Shown here one piece after another: positions 25,063 through 34,020 of a stretch of DNA of 39,294 bases. The translations under genes and the position numbers were made by a program. The notes under the pieces were generated by a model, which saw only the letters and a list, made by a program, of their open reading frames with translations, was not told where the DNA came from and did no database searches. Every line of letters begins with the position of its first letter. Positions within the stretch are counted from its first letter, which is position 1. Source of the DNA: JBFWUM01 sp050247255. Its GTDB lineage: Bacteria > Acidobacteriota > Vicinamibacteria > Vicinamibacterales > UBA2999. Where the stretch lies: positions 1 through 39,294 of the forward strand of contig JBFWUM010000041.1 in the NCBI GenBank assembly GCA_050247255.1. The letters run 5' to 3'.

Positions 25063-26081
25063 GCGACTACCAGGCGTTCTACCGCGGCCGCCGCGTGATG
25101 ATCACCGGCGGCCTCGGCTTCATCGGCAGCAACCTCGCGCATCGGCTGGTGGCGCTCGGCGCCGACGTGCTGATCATCGACTCGCTGATCCCCGCCTACG
25201 GCGGCAACCTGTTCAACGTCGAGGGCATTCGCGACAAGGTCACGGTCAACATCGCCGACATCCGCCAGGAGAGCACGATGCACTACCTGGTGCAGCGGCA
25301 GGACGTGATCTTCAACCTGGCAGGCCAGGTCAGCCACATCGACAGCATGCAGGACCCGTATACGGACCTGGAAATCAACTGCCGCAGCCAGTTGTCACTG
25401 CTCGAGGCGTGCCGCCGCAACAATCCCGGCGTCAAGGTCGTCTTCGCCGGGACGCGGCAGGTCTACGGCAAGCCCGACACGCTGCCGGTCAGCGAGGATC
25501 ACCTGGTGCGGCCGACCGACGTCAACGGCATCAACAAGGCCGCCGGCGAGTACTACCACCTGGTCTACAACAACGTGTTCGGCGTGCGCGCCTGCTCGCT
25601 CCGCCTGACCAACGTGTATGGCCCGCGGCAGTTGCTGAAGCACAACCGGCAGGGATTCATCGGCTGGTTCATCCGGCAGGTGATCGAGGACCGCGAGATC
25701 CAGATCTTCGGCGACGGCCGCCAGGTTCGCGACTTCGTCTTCGTTGACGACGCCTGCGACGCGTTCCTGCGGGCCGGCGCCAGCGATGCCTGCAACGGAC
25801 AGGTGTTCAACGTCGGCGGTGCGGAGCCGATTGCCCATCGCGATCTCGTCGAGCTGCTGATCACCATCGGCGGCAGCGGCCGCTTCCGCTTCGTCGAGTG
25901 GCCGCCGGAGAAGAAGGCGATCGACATCGGCGACTTCTACGCCGATTCGTCGCGCCTGCATGCGACGGTCGGCTGGGCGCCGACGACGCGGCTGCGCCAG
26001 GGGCTGGCCGCCACCTTCGCCTACTACCGCCAGCACTTCGAGCACTACGTGCCGCCGGACTCCACGGTCGCCGTGCCGTGA
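25059..26081 (+). CDS. NAD-dependent epimerase/dehydratase (extended SDR) with atypical active site
   Basis: GTG at 25059 (GTGA overlap) gives 340 residues. The NAD-binding loop is MITGGLGFIGSNLAHRL. The strand after FAGT is RQVYGKPDTLPVSEDH, typical of sugar-nucleotide SDRs. Where the catalytic YxxxK is expected the sequence reads NGINK, with Asn156 in place of Tyr and Lys160 kept, in VNGINKAAGEYYHLVY. Later segments LRLTNVYGPRQLL, FGDGRQVRDFVFVDDAC and VFNVGGAEPIAHRDLVE are standard. It probably modifies a nucleotide sugar for the local glycan. The exact reaction is uncertain because of the missing tyrosine. Confidence 0.85.
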   Translation: MSDYQAFYRGRRVMITGGLGFIGSNLAHRLVALGADVLIIDSLIPAYGGNLFNVEGIRDKVTVNIADIRQESTMHYLVQRQDVIFNLAGQVSHIDSMQDPYTDLEINCRSQLSLLEACRRNNPGVKVVFAGTRQVYGKPDTLPVSEDHLVRPTDVNGINKAAGEYYHLVYNNVFGVRACSLRLTNVYGPRQLLKHNRQGFIGWFIRQVIEDREIQIFGDGRQVRDFVFVDDACDAFLRAGASDACNGQVFNVGGAEPIAHRDLVELLITIGGSGRFRFVEWPPEKKAIDIGDFYADSSRLHATVGWAPTTRLRQGLAATFAYYRQHFEHYVPPDSTVAVP

Positions 26082-27187
26082 CCCGCGTTCCCTTCAACGA
26101 CCTTCGTCCGGGCGACGATGCGGCGGACGTGCGCGCGGCGATCGATCGGGTGATCGATCGCGGCTGGTTCGTGCTGGGACCCGAGGTCGACGCGTTCGAG
26201 CGGGAGTTCGCGGCGGCGGCGGGCGCCGCCCACGCCGTCGGCGTGGCGAACGGCACGGACGCCATCGCGCTGCTGCTGCGCGCCGCGGGCGTCGGTCCGG
26301 GCGATGAGGTCATCGTGCCGGCGATGACCGCCGCCTTCACCGGTCTCGCGGTCCTGATGGCGGGCGCAACGCCGGTCTTCGCCGACGTCGAGGCCGACAC
26401 GCTGACGCTGGATCCCCGCGCGGCGGCGGCGGCGGTCACCAGCCGGACACGCGCGCTCGTCCCGGTGCACCTGTACGGGCAGGCCGCTGACCTCGATGCC
26501 TTGTCCGAGGTGGCGGCCCGGCACCAGCTCGCGCTCATCGAGGACTGCTGCCAGGCGCACGGTGCGACCTCTCGCGGGGCGCCTGTCGGCACGCGCGGCT
26601 TCGGCGCGGCGTTCAGCTTCTACCCGACGAAGAACCTCGGCGCGCTGGGCGACGGTGGTGCGGCGACCACGAACGACGCCGGCGCCGCCGCCCGGCTGCG
26701 GCGCCTCCGCAACGGCGGACAGGCCGACCGCTACCATCACGTGGAGCCCGGTATCAACAGCCGGCTTGATGAAATCCAGGCGGCGATCCTGCGGGCGCGG
26801 CTGCCGCGGCTGCCGGCGGCGACCGCCCGGCGGCGCGCGCTCGCGTCACGCTACCGCCGTGCGCTGCCGCCCGGCCTCGCCACCATCCGCGAGCGGGATG
26901 CGGGTCACGTGTACCATCTGTTCCCGGTGCTGTCGCCGGAGCGCGAGGCGCTGCAGCAGCACCTGGCTGTGGCTGGCATCGAGACATTGATTCACTACCC
27001 GGTGCCGCTGCACCGGCAGCAGGCGTTCGATGTGGGGGCCGGCTCCGTACGTCAGGACTGCCCGGTCGCCGGGCGGGCCGCCGGCGAGCTGCTGTCGCTG
27101 CCCCTGCACCCGCGGCTCGCCGACGCCGACGTCGATCGCGTGGCGGCAACCGTTGACCTGTTCATGAAAGGACGCGTGAACGCGTGA
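26078..27187 (+). CDS. DegT/DnrJ/EryC1/StrS-family PLP aminotransferase
   Basis: GTG at 26078 overlaps the previous stop and yields 369 residues. The fold-type I PLP enzyme shows VANGTDAIALLLRAAGVGPG, EVIVPAMTAAFTGLAVL, the PLP-contacting LIEDCCQAHGA (Asp156) and the internal-aldimine lysine Lys185 in FSFYPTKNLGALGDGG. These enzymes transaminate keto-sugars on nucleotide carriers, so an amino sugar is expected in the product of this locus. The pair of SDR genes on either side would supply the keto-sugar. Confidence 0.93.
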   Translation: MTRVPFNDLRPGDDAADVRAAIDRVIDRGWFVLGPEVDAFEREFAAAAGAAHAVGVANGTDAIALLLRAAGVGPGDEVIVPAMTAAFTGLAVLMAGATPVFADVEADTLTLDPRAAAAAVTSRTRALVPVHLYGQAADLDALSEVAARHQLALIEDCCQAHGATSRGAPVGTRGFGAAFSFYPTKNLGALGDGGAATTNDAGAAARLRRLRNGGQADRYHHVEPGINSRLDEIQAAILRARLPRLPAATARRRALASRYRRALPPGLATIRERDAGHVYHLFPVLSPEREALQQHLAVAGIETLIHYPVPLHRQQAFDVGAGSVRQDCPVAGRAAGELLSLPLHPRLADADVDRVAATVDLFMKGRVNA

Positions 27188-28155
27188 AAGCGCTCATCAC
27201 CGGCGGGGCCGGATTCATTGGATCGCATCTCGCCGAGCGCCTTCTCGACGATGGCCACGAGGTCGACATTCTCGACAACCTCTCCACCGGATCGATCGAC
27301 AACATCGCGCACCTGAAGACCCGTCGCGGCTTCTCGTACACCATCGACTCGGTGGCGAACGAGCCGCTGCTGGCCGAGCTGATCGATCGCTGCGACGTCG
27401 TCTTCCACCTGGCGGCCGCCGTCGGCGTCAAGCTGATCGTCGAGCAGCCGGTGCACACGATCGAGACCAATGTTCATGGCACCGAGGTGGTGCTGAAGCA
27501 CGCCAACAAGAAGAAGAAGCTGGTGTTCGTCGCCTCCACGTCCGAGGTGTACGGCAAGAGCGCCGACGTCCCCTTCCGTGAGGAGGCAGACCTCGTGCTC
27601 GGGCCGAGCATCAAGCACCGCTGGGCGTACGCCTGCAGCAAGCTGATTGACGAGTTCCTCGCCCTCGCCTACTTCAAGGAACGGAAGCTGCCGGTGGTCG
27701 TGGTGCGGCTCTTCAACACGGTGGGCCCGCGGCAGACGGGGCAGTACGGGATGGTGCTGCCGACCTTCGTCCGCCAGGCGTTGTCGGGGCAGCCGATCAC
27801 CGTCTTTGGCGACGGGACCCAGTCGCGCAGCTTCACCTACGTCGGCGACGTGGTCGAAGCCCTGGTGCGGCTGGCGGCCGAGCCGAGGGCCGTCGGCCAG
27901 GTCTTCAATATCGGCAACACCGGGGAGATCACCATCAGCGGGCTGGCCGAACGGGTGCGGGACCTGACGGGCAGCCGCTCGCCGATCACCTACATCCCGT
28001 ACTCCGAAGCCTACGAGGCCGGCTTCGAGGACATGCCGCGGCGCGTGCCAGACATCTCGAAAGTCCGCGACCTCGTCGGTTATCAGCCCCGGCTTGCGCT
28101 CGACGACATCATCCGCCGCGTGGTCGAGCACATGCGCACGTCGCCGGTGGTCTGA
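27184..28155 (+). CDS. NDP-sugar epimerase/dehydratase (extended SDR)
   Basis: GTG at 27184 (GTGA overlap) starts a 323-residue protein. It has the NAD loop LITGGAGFIGSHLAERLL, the cofactor-specificity DNLSTGSIDNI, catalytic SxS in VASTSEVYG, and the intact YACSK (Tyr149, Lys153). The segment RLFNTVGPRQTGQYGMVLPT and FGDGTQSRSFTYVGDVV match the UDP-glucuronate decarboxylase/UDP-glucose 4-epimerase branch. Unlike its relative two genes upstream, the active site is complete. Confidence 0.9.
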   Translation: MKALITGGAGFIGSHLAERLLDDGHEVDILDNLSTGSIDNIAHLKTRRGFSYTIDSVANEPLLAELIDRCDVVFHLAAAVGVKLIVEQPVHTIETNVHGTEVVLKHANKKKKLVFVASTSEVYGKSADVPFREEADLVLGPSIKHRWAYACSKLIDEFLALAYFKERKLPVVVVRLFNTVGPRQTGQYGMVLPTFVRQALSGQPITVFGDGTQSRSFTYVGDVVEALVRLAAEPRAVGQVFNIGNTGEITISGLAERVRDLTGSRSPITYIPYSEAYEAGFEDMPRRVPDISKVRDLVGYQPRLALDDIIRRVVEHMRTSPVV

Positions 28156-28178
28156 GGCCGTATACTGGCAGCAGGTCG

Positions 28179-28916
28179 ATGTTCTCCCGCAGCCTGATCC
28201 TCGCGGCCGTCCTGCTCGCCGGCGCGGCCGGCCCCGCCGCCGCCCAGCAGCCGCTGACCATCTCGATCCAGAACGGGCGGGTCAGCCTGCAGGCGAGCAA
28301 TGTGACGGTGCGCCAGATCCTCGCCGAATGGTCGCGCGTCGGCGGCACGCGCATCGTCAACGCGGAACGCATTGGCGGCGGGCCGGTGACGCTGGAGTTC
28401 GCCGATGTCCCCGAACGCGAAGCGTTGGACATCCTGCTGCGCAACGTTGCCGGCTACGTCCTCGGCGCCCGTCAGATGCCGACGGCGCGCGGATCGCTCA
28501 TCGATCGCGTGCTCATCCTCGCCAGCAGCAACGCCCCGCCGGCGCGCCCCGCCGGCCCGGCGACCTTCAACAACGGCCCGGCGACCCGCGTGCCGCGGCC
28601 GGCGGAGCAGGTGTTTCCCGAGCCCGACTTCGACCCGAACGATCCGGAGGAGAATCCGCCCGGCGACGTCAGCGCGGATGAACCGGTGCAGCCGCGGATC
28701 GTCCGTCCGGGGACGCGCGTGCCGGGCATGGTCCGCGAACCGTTCGGACAGTCCGAGCCCGAAGACAACCCGCAGGACGACGGCGGCGTCGTCATTGTCG
28801 GCGGCGAGGAACCGGGAGGCATCACCGCGCCGGCCGGTTCGTCCTCGAGGCCTGGCGTCGTCACGCCGGCGCCGGACTCGCAGAATCAGCAGCCCGGCGG
28901 TCAGCAGCCCGATTAG
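28179..28916 (+). CDS. Secreted protein with STN-like domain and Pro/acidic tail
   Basis: This 245-residue protein begins with a signal peptide (MFSRSLILAAVLLAGAAGPA...AQQ). Residues about 25-115 resemble the secretin/TonB short N-terminal (STN) module: SIQNGRVSLQASNVTVRQIL, then VTLEFADVPEREALDILLRN and VLILASS. The rest is a low-complexity tail rich in Pro, Asp, Glu and Gln (FDPNDPEENPPGD, PDSQNQQPGGQQPD) and probably disordered. No secretin or TonB-receptor barrel follows, so it is a stand-alone module, perhaps a periplasmic partner of the glycan machinery. Function is unknown. Confidence 0.75.
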   Translation: MFSRSLILAAVLLAGAAGPAAAQQPLTISIQNGRVSLQASNVTVRQILAEWSRVGGTRIVNAERIGGGPVTLEFADVPEREALDILLRNVAGYVLGARQMPTARGSLIDRVLILASSNAPPARPAGPATFNNGPATRVPRPAEQVFPEPDFDPNDPEENPPGDVSADEPVQPRIVRPGTRVPGMVREPFGQSEPEDNPQDDGGVVIVGGEEPGGITAPAGSSSRPGVVTPAPDSQNQQPGGQQPD

Positions 28917-28919
28917 AAT

Positions 28920-28955
28920 AGGAAAACGGACGCGCCGCCCGCGCGCCGTCTTCCT
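28920..28955 (+). other. Hairpin in the leader of the GNAT-like gene
   Basis: AGGAAAACGGACGCG (28920-28934) pairs imperfectly with CGCGCGCCGTCTTCCT (28940-28955), three bases before the ATG at 28958. It may restrict ribosome access or partly terminate transcription. There is no T run, so a classical terminator is unlikely. Confidence 0.4.
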
Positions 28956-28957
28956 GC

Positions 28958-30001
28958 ATGTCCGAGATCGATCGCTTCCGCCCCGACGACCGCCGTGGTG
29001 TCGATACGCTCTACCGACGCACGCACGGCGCCGATGCGGCCGAAGCCAACCGCCTGCGCTGGGACTGGCAGTACCGCCGCAACCCTTACAACACGCCGGG
29101 GCAGCCGACCATCTGGGTGGCGCGCGAAGGGCCCACCGTCGTCGGCCACTATCCGACGCTCCCGGTCACCATCTCGCTCAAGGGCCTTGAAATCGACGCG
29201 GCGTGGGGCACCGATGCGATGGTCGCGCCCGAGCGCGACCGCCAGGGTCTCGCCGAGGCGCTCGTCCGCACCTGGGACCGCAACAGCGGCGCGGTGCTCA
29301 CGCTCGGCGTCTCCTCCGAATCGCGCCAGCTGCTCGACCGGCTGCACTGGCCCGAGCCGCACGTCGTTCCCTGCCTGGTGAAGCCGCTGACGCGGCGGGC
29401 GGTCAGGCTGCCGAACCTGCCGCTGCTCGTCAACCGTGTGCTGTCGGCGGTCACGCTCCCGGTCGTGCAGGTCGTGTCCCGCTCCCGGCCGCTACGGGCG
29501 GAGTGCGAGCCGATCCGCCGCTTCGACTCGTCGTTCACCGCGCTCTGGGAGCGGCTGGCGCCGAAGTTCGATCTCGCCGTGCGGCGCGATGCGCCGTACC
29601 TCAACTGGCGCTACATCGAGCCGCCGCACGTCCGCTACTCGGTGGTGGCGCTCAAGCGCCACGGCGAGGTCCAGGGCTACGCCGTGTACCGCCATCGCCA
29701 CGAGCCGCTCGGGCGGGTGACGATGCTCGTCGATTTCCTCGCCGATCCGGACGATGTGTCCGGCATCAAGACGCTGCTGCGCTGGGTCGATCGGGCGGCG
29801 CGCGCGGAGGATGCCGACAAGGTGCGCTGCTACGTGATGCACGGCGCCTTCAGGCGCGTGCTGCGGCGCAACGGCTACTTCGTCGTCAAGTCGGCGCTCG
29901 AGGTCGGCGTGAAGATCAATGCCGTGCAGGTGCCCAGGGGGTTCTACGAGGAGACCGCCGGCTGGCACGTGACCTACGGCGATGCGGATCAGGATCATTA
30001 A
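28958..30001 (+). CDS. GNAT-like acyltransferase of unknown substrate
   Basis: The 347-residue soluble protein has two GNAT-like halves. The first includes NRLRWDWQYRRNPYN, VGHYPTLPVTISLKG, IDAAWGTDAMVAPERDRQGL (the acetyl-CoA-loop region) and LGVSSESRQLLDRLHW. The second resumes at YLNWRYIEPPHVRYSVVALK and GYAVYRHRHE and ends in ALEVGVKINAV. This layout is seen in GNAT proteins near polysaccharide genes, often with an acyl-transfer role. The locus suggests N- or O-acylation of a sugar, possibly of the amino sugar made by the DegT enzyme. Confidence 0.7.
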   Translation: MSEIDRFRPDDRRGVDTLYRRTHGADAAEANRLRWDWQYRRNPYNTPGQPTIWVAREGPTVVGHYPTLPVTISLKGLEIDAAWGTDAMVAPERDRQGLAEALVRTWDRNSGAVLTLGVSSESRQLLDRLHWPEPHVVPCLVKPLTRRAVRLPNLPLLVNRVLSAVTLPVVQVVSRSRPLRAECEPIRRFDSSFTALWERLAPKFDLAVRRDAPYLNWRYIEPPHVRYSVVALKRHGEVQGYAVYRHRHEPLGRVTMLVDFLADPDDVSGIKTLLRWVDRAARAEDADKVRCYVMHGAFRRVLRRNGYFVVKSALEVGVKINAVQVPRGFYEETAGWHVTYGDADQDH

Positions 30002-30454
30002 ATGGCGCTCGCCGAACAGATCAACACCGACCTCACCGCGGCCATGAAGGCCAAGGACGCGCCCCGGCTGGCGGCGCTGCGCATGCTCAAGGCCGCCATC
30101 ATGAACAAGGAGGTCGAGAAGGGGCGCGCGCTCGAGGACGCCGAGGTGCTGCAGGTGGTCACGTCGCTCGTCAAGCAGCGGCACGACTCGATCGAGCAAT
30201 TCGGCAAGGCCGGCCGGCAGGACCTCGTCGACAAGGAAAGCAGTGAAGTGCAGGTGCTGCAGCACTACCTGCCGCCGGCGGCGTCGCCGGCACAGATTGC
30301 CGCCGCCGTGGCCGAGGCGATCGCCGACACCGGCGCGGCGTCGCCGAAGGACATGGGCAAGGTGATGAAGGCGGTCATGCCGAAGCTCGCCGGCACGCAT
30401 GCCGACGGGAAGGCGGTCAACGAGGCCGTGCGCCGGGCCCTTGGCGGCGCCTAG
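30002..30454 (+). CDS. GatB/YqeY-domain protein
   Basis: This 150-residue protein begins right after the previous TAA. It has the complete YqeY pattern: LAALRMLKAAIMNKEVEKGR, VVTSLVKQRHDSIEQFGKAG, ESSEVQVLQHYLPP and DMGKVMKAVMPKLAGTHADG near the end. The domain is shared with the tail of the amidotransferase subunit GatB and is proposed to bind tRNA. The stand-alone protein is often found near rpsU/dnaG and has no settled role. Confidence 0.92.
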   Translation: MALAEQINTDLTAAMKAKDAPRLAALRMLKAAIMNKEVEKGRALEDAEVLQVVTSLVKQRHDSIEQFGKAGRQDLVDKESSEVQVLQHYLPPAASPAQIAAAVAEAIADTGAASPKDMGKVMKAVMPKLAGTHADGKAVNEAVRRALGGA

Positions 30455-32051
30455 CTCTCCCTCCTCCTCTTCCTCGACGATCGCGCGGTCGGCGGCCTCG
30501 GCCGGCGCGGCGACCATGGCGAGCCGCGTGCTCGGCCTCGTCCGCGACCAGGTCCTCGCGTTCTACTTCGGCGCCGGCGACGCGATGGACGCCTATCGCG
30601 TCGGCTTCAAGATCCCGAACCTGCTGCGCGATCTGTTCGCCGAAGGGGCGATGAGCGCCGCCTTCGTGCCGACGTTCACCCGCCACGTCGCCGAGTCGGG
30701 ACGCGACGCCGCCTGGCGCCTCGGCAGCCTCGTCATCAACGCCCTGCTCGTCGTCACGCTGGCACTCGTCGCCCTCGGCGTCTTCTTTGCCGACGACATC
30801 GTCCGCGCGCTGGCCGGCGACTACGCCAGCGTGCCGGGCAAGCTGGAACTGACGACGCTGCTCGCCCGCATCATGCTGCCGACGCTGACGGTGATCGCGC
30901 TGGCGGCGGCGCTGATGGGGATGCTGAACTCCCTGCGCCACTTCTTCATCCCCGCGCTGTCGCCCGCGATGTTCAACGTCGTGACGATCGTCATGGCCCT
31001 GGCGTTCGTGCCGCTGGCGCCGCGGCTCGGCATCGAGCAGCCGATCCTGATCATCGGCGCGTCGGTGGTGCTCGGCGGCGCGGCGCAGCTCGCGCTGCAG
31101 TGGCCGACGCTGCGGCGCGAAGGCTTCCGCTACCGGCCGCTGCTCGCCTGGAGCGATCCGGGCCTGCGCCGCGTCCTCGTGCTGATGGGCCCCGGCACCA
31201 TCGGCCTGGCGGCGACGCAGGTGAACCTGCTGGTGAACATGTTCCTGGCCACGCGCGAGGGGACGGGCGCGGTGTCGTGGCTCGATTACGCCTTCCGCCT
31301 GATGTACCTGCCAATCGGCCTGTTCGGCGTCTCGATCGCGACCGCCGTACTGCCGGCGGTCTCGCGCCACGTGGTCGACAAGGACCAGGCCGGGAGCCGC
31401 GACACGATCGCCAGCGGGCTGGCGCTGATGATGATGATGAACATCCCGGCGATGGTCGGGCTCAGCGTGCTGGCGGTGCCGATCGTGCGCGTCATCTTCG
31501 AGCACGGCCGGTTCACGGCGATGGACACGGCGAACACCGCGGCGGCGCTGCAGTACTACGCCATCGGCCTGATCGGCTACTCGGTCGTGCGCATCGCCTC
31601 ACCCACCTTCTACGCGCTGGGGCGCAGCCGGACGCCGGTCACCGTGAGCATGATCACGGTCGTCGTCAACGCGTCGCTCAACGTCGCGCTCGTCCAGGTC
31701 CTCGGTTTCCGCGGGCTGGCGCTCGGCACGTCGATCGCCGCCATCTTCAACGCGACGGTGTTGATGATCCTGCTTCGCGGCCACCTGGGCGGCATCAATG
31801 GCGGCCGGCTCGCAAGCTCCTTCGTCCGCATCACGCTCGCCTCGGCGGTGATGGGCGCGGCGGCCATCGCGTGCGATCGGCTCTTGACGGCCTGGCTGCC
31901 GGGCGACTCCGTCGCGCTGCAGGCGCTGCGGCTGGCCGTCACCATCGGCGCGGCGCTTCTCGTGCTGGCGGGGGCCGCCGCCGCACTGCGCGTCCGCGAG
32001 TTCCACGAAGGGTTCGCGCTCGTCGCGCGCCGGCTGCGGCGCCGCGCGTGA
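30441..32051 (+). CDS. murJ: MurJ-type lipid II flippase (MviN/MOP family)
   Basis: A TTG at 30441, inside the yqeY-like gene, gives 536 residues and restores the usual N-terminus, ARSAASAGAATMASRVLGLV followed by RDQVLAFYFGAG; the next ATG (30516) would remove the first part of helix 1. About 14 hydrophobic segments follow. MurJ hallmarks are MDAYRVGFKIPNLLRDLFAE, GAMSAAFVPTF, PIGLFGVSIATAVLPAVSRH and IFEHGRFTAMDT. The protein flips undecaprenyl-linked precursors outward. Because it ends a glycan-gene run it might serve either lipid II or a surface glycan; the sequence fits MurJ proper. Confidence 0.92.
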   Translation: MAAPSSPSSSSSTIARSAASAGAATMASRVLGLVRDQVLAFYFGAGDAMDAYRVGFKIPNLLRDLFAEGAMSAAFVPTFTRHVAESGRDAAWRLGSLVINALLVVTLALVALGVFFADDIVRALAGDYASVPGKLELTTLLARIMLPTLTVIALAAALMGMLNSLRHFFIPALSPAMFNVVTIVMALAFVPLAPRLGIEQPILIIGASVVLGGAAQLALQWPTLRREGFRYRPLLAWSDPGLRRVLVLMGPGTIGLAATQVNLLVNMFLATREGTGAVSWLDYAFRLMYLPIGLFGVSIATAVLPAVSRHVVDKDQAGSRDTIASGLALMMMMNIPAMVGLSVLAVPIVRVIFEHGRFTAMDTANTAAALQYYAIGLIGYSVVRIASPTFYALGRSRTPVTVSMITVVVNASLNVALVQVLGFRGLALGTSIAAIFNATVLMILLRGHLGGINGGRLASSFVRITLASAVMGAAAIACDRLLTAWLPGDSVALQALRLAVTIGAALLVLAGAAAALRVREFHEGFALVARRLRRRA

Positions 32052-32061
32052 CGATGGCCTG

Positions 32062-33222
32062 ATGAAGTCCCGGTTCGGCCTCCATCCAACCACCCTGCTG
32101 CTCGCCGGCACGCATCTGCTGGTCGACGGCTACGGCAATATTTACGCGCCGCTGCTGCCGCTGCTGGTGCCGAAGCTCGGTCTGTCGCTCGCCACCGTGG
32201 GGACGCTGCAGATGTGCTTCCAGCTGGCGAATTCTGTGACCCAGCTCGGCTTCGGCGCCATCGCCGATCGCTGGCGGCCGCGCGTGCTGCTCCGCGCCGG
32301 GCCGATTGCCGCGATCGTGGCGATGACGCTGATCGGCCTCGCGCCGAATGTGTGGATGCTCGCCGCCGTGCTCGTGCTCGGCGGGCTCGGCGGCGCGGCG
32401 TTCCACCCGCCGGCCGCGGCGCTGGTGCACCGCTACGGCGGCGCGCGCGCCGGATACGCGATGTCGTTCCACATCTCCGCCGGCTCGGTCGGGCAGGCGC
32501 TGGCGCCGCTCCTCTTCGCGCCGTTTGCCGCGGTGTTCGGGCTTGGGGCCACTCCGCTGATGATGCTGCCGCCGCTGGTTGCCTTCGCGTTCCTGCTGCC
32601 GGCGCTGCCGCCGATGGGCCGGCTGCAGGAGCACCGCGAGTCGCGCGGCCTCGCCGCGCTCAAGCCGTACCGCAAGCCGCTGACGCTGCTTTACCTGATC
32701 GTCGTGCTCCGTACCCTCACCGCGCTCAGCTTTTCGACGTTCATGACCGTGATGCTGACGCGCCAGGGCATGTCGGTGTCGGCGGCCGGCGCTGCCGTCG
32801 CCGTGTACATGTTCGCGTCGAGCATCGGCGGTTTCCTCGGCGGGCCGATCGCCGACGCCTGGGGGCCGCGCCGGGTGATCATCCTGTCGCTCGTCGGCGC
32901 CGTCCCCTTCCTGCTGGCCGCGCCGTTCTTCACCGGCTGGACCTTTGTCGCGGTCGTCGCCTGCGGCGGCTTCCTCCTGCAGTCGACGCTGCCGGTGAAC
33001 GTCACCTTCGGCCAGACGATCGCGCCGATTGGCGCCGCGACGGTGTCGTCGCTGATGATGGGCTTCGCCTGGGGCATGGGCGGCATTGTCGTGCCACTCG
33101 TCGGGCTGGTGGCTGACCGCATCGGTATCGAGCGGACGCTGATGATGATGGCGTGCGCTCCCCTCGTGGCGGCGCTGCTGGCCGTGCCGCTGCCGCGCAC
33201 AGGTACGGATGTTGCTGAGTAA
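32062..33222 (+). CDS. MFS transporter, fosmidomycin-resistance (Fsr)-like
   Basis: This 386-residue protein has about 12 hydrophobic segments. HLLVDGYGNIYAPLLPLLVP at the start is the Fsr-type N-terminal pattern, and FGAIADRWRPRVLL is the MFS signature loop between helices 2 and 3, repeated in GGPIADAWGPRRVII in the second half. FHPPAAALVHRYGG also matches Fsr relatives. It is presumably a drug/proton antiporter or exporter. Substrate is unknown. It starts at ATG 32062, ten bases after the murJ stop. Confidence 0.88.
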   Translation: MKSRFGLHPTTLLLAGTHLLVDGYGNIYAPLLPLLVPKLGLSLATVGTLQMCFQLANSVTQLGFGAIADRWRPRVLLRAGPIAAIVAMTLIGLAPNVWMLAAVLVLGGLGGAAFHPPAAALVHRYGGARAGYAMSFHISAGSVGQALAPLLFAPFAAVFGLGATPLMMLPPLVAFAFLLPALPPMGRLQEHRESRGLAALKPYRKPLTLLYLIVVLRTLTALSFSTFMTVMLTRQGMSVSAAGAAVAVYMFASSIGGFLGGPIADAWGPRRVIILSLVGAVPFLLAAPFFTGWTFVAVVACGGFLLQSTLPVNVTFGQTIAPIGAATVSSLMMGFAWGMGGIVVPLVGLVADRIGIERTLMMMACAPLVAALLAVPLPRTGTDVAE

Positions 33223-33246
33223 GGCGGAGTTGTAACAGACTGGGTG

Positions 33247-33996
33247 ATGCGTTCCCGCTACCCCTCGGCCTCCACGTTCGCACATTCCTTCGGCCCTGGG
33301 CCGATGACGCCGGTGATCAAAGCGTTGATCATCGCCAACGTCGCGGCGTTCGTGGTGTCGTCGTTTGCGCGCCCGGTCCTGCTCGCCTTCGGCCTGCAGC
33401 CGGCGGACGTGTTCGGCCGCCTGTACATCTGGCAGCCGGTCACGTACATGTTCCTGCACGGCGGGATCGGCCACATCCTCTTCAACATGCTGGCGCTCTG
33501 GATGTTCGGCACCGAGCTCGAGCGCATGTGGGGCAGCCGCTTCTTCGCCAGGTTCTACTTCGTGGCCGGGGTGGGCGCGGCCGTGACGACGATGATCCTG
33601 TCGTTCGCGCCGTATGAGGCGTTCAGCCAGCTGTACAACTCGCTGACCATCGGCGCATCAGGCGCAATCTACGGCGTGCTCCTCGCCTACGGCCTCTACT
33701 TCCCGAACCGGCCGATCCTGCTCTGGTTCGTGTTCCCGATTCCGGCGAAGTACTTCGTGATGATCATGGGCGCCATCGCCTTCTTCATGTCGATGGGCGG
33801 CCCGGGGGGCGGCGTGGCGCACATCACCCATCTCGGCGGCCTGCTCGCGGGCTATGTGTACCTGAAGGGCGGACGCGTGCACGTGATCGCCGAGATCAAG
33901 TACCGCTACCTGAAGTGGCGCATCAACCGCATGCGCCGCAAGTTCGACGTCTACTCAGGCGGCCGCGCCGACGACGTCGATCGCCGCGTGCACTAG
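33247..33996 (+). CDS. Rhomboid-family intramembrane serine protease
   Basis: From ATG 33247 (a GTG at 33244 is the alternative) the protein has 249 residues and about six membrane helices. Rhomboid hallmarks are WQPVTYMFLHGGIGHILFNM, the nucleophile loop GASGAIYG (Ser138) and the catalytic histidine in HITHLGGLLAG (His195). A basic cytoplasmic tail (KYRYLKWRINRMRRKF) follows. Substrates are unknown. It is the last gene of the co-directional run. Confidence 0.93.
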   Translation: MRSRYPSASTFAHSFGPGPMTPVIKALIIANVAAFVVSSFARPVLLAFGLQPADVFGRLYIWQPVTYMFLHGGIGHILFNMLALWMFGTELERMWGSRFFARFYFVAGVGAAVTTMILSFAPYEAFSQLYNSLTIGASGAIYGVLLAYGLYFPNRPILLWFVFPIPAKYFVMIMGAIAFFMSMGGPGGGVAHITHLGGLLAGYVYLKGGRVHVIAEIKYRYLKWRINRMRRKFDVYSGGRADDVDRRVH

Positions 33997-34020
33997 TCGG
34001 CAGCGACGTTCACTGATCAC

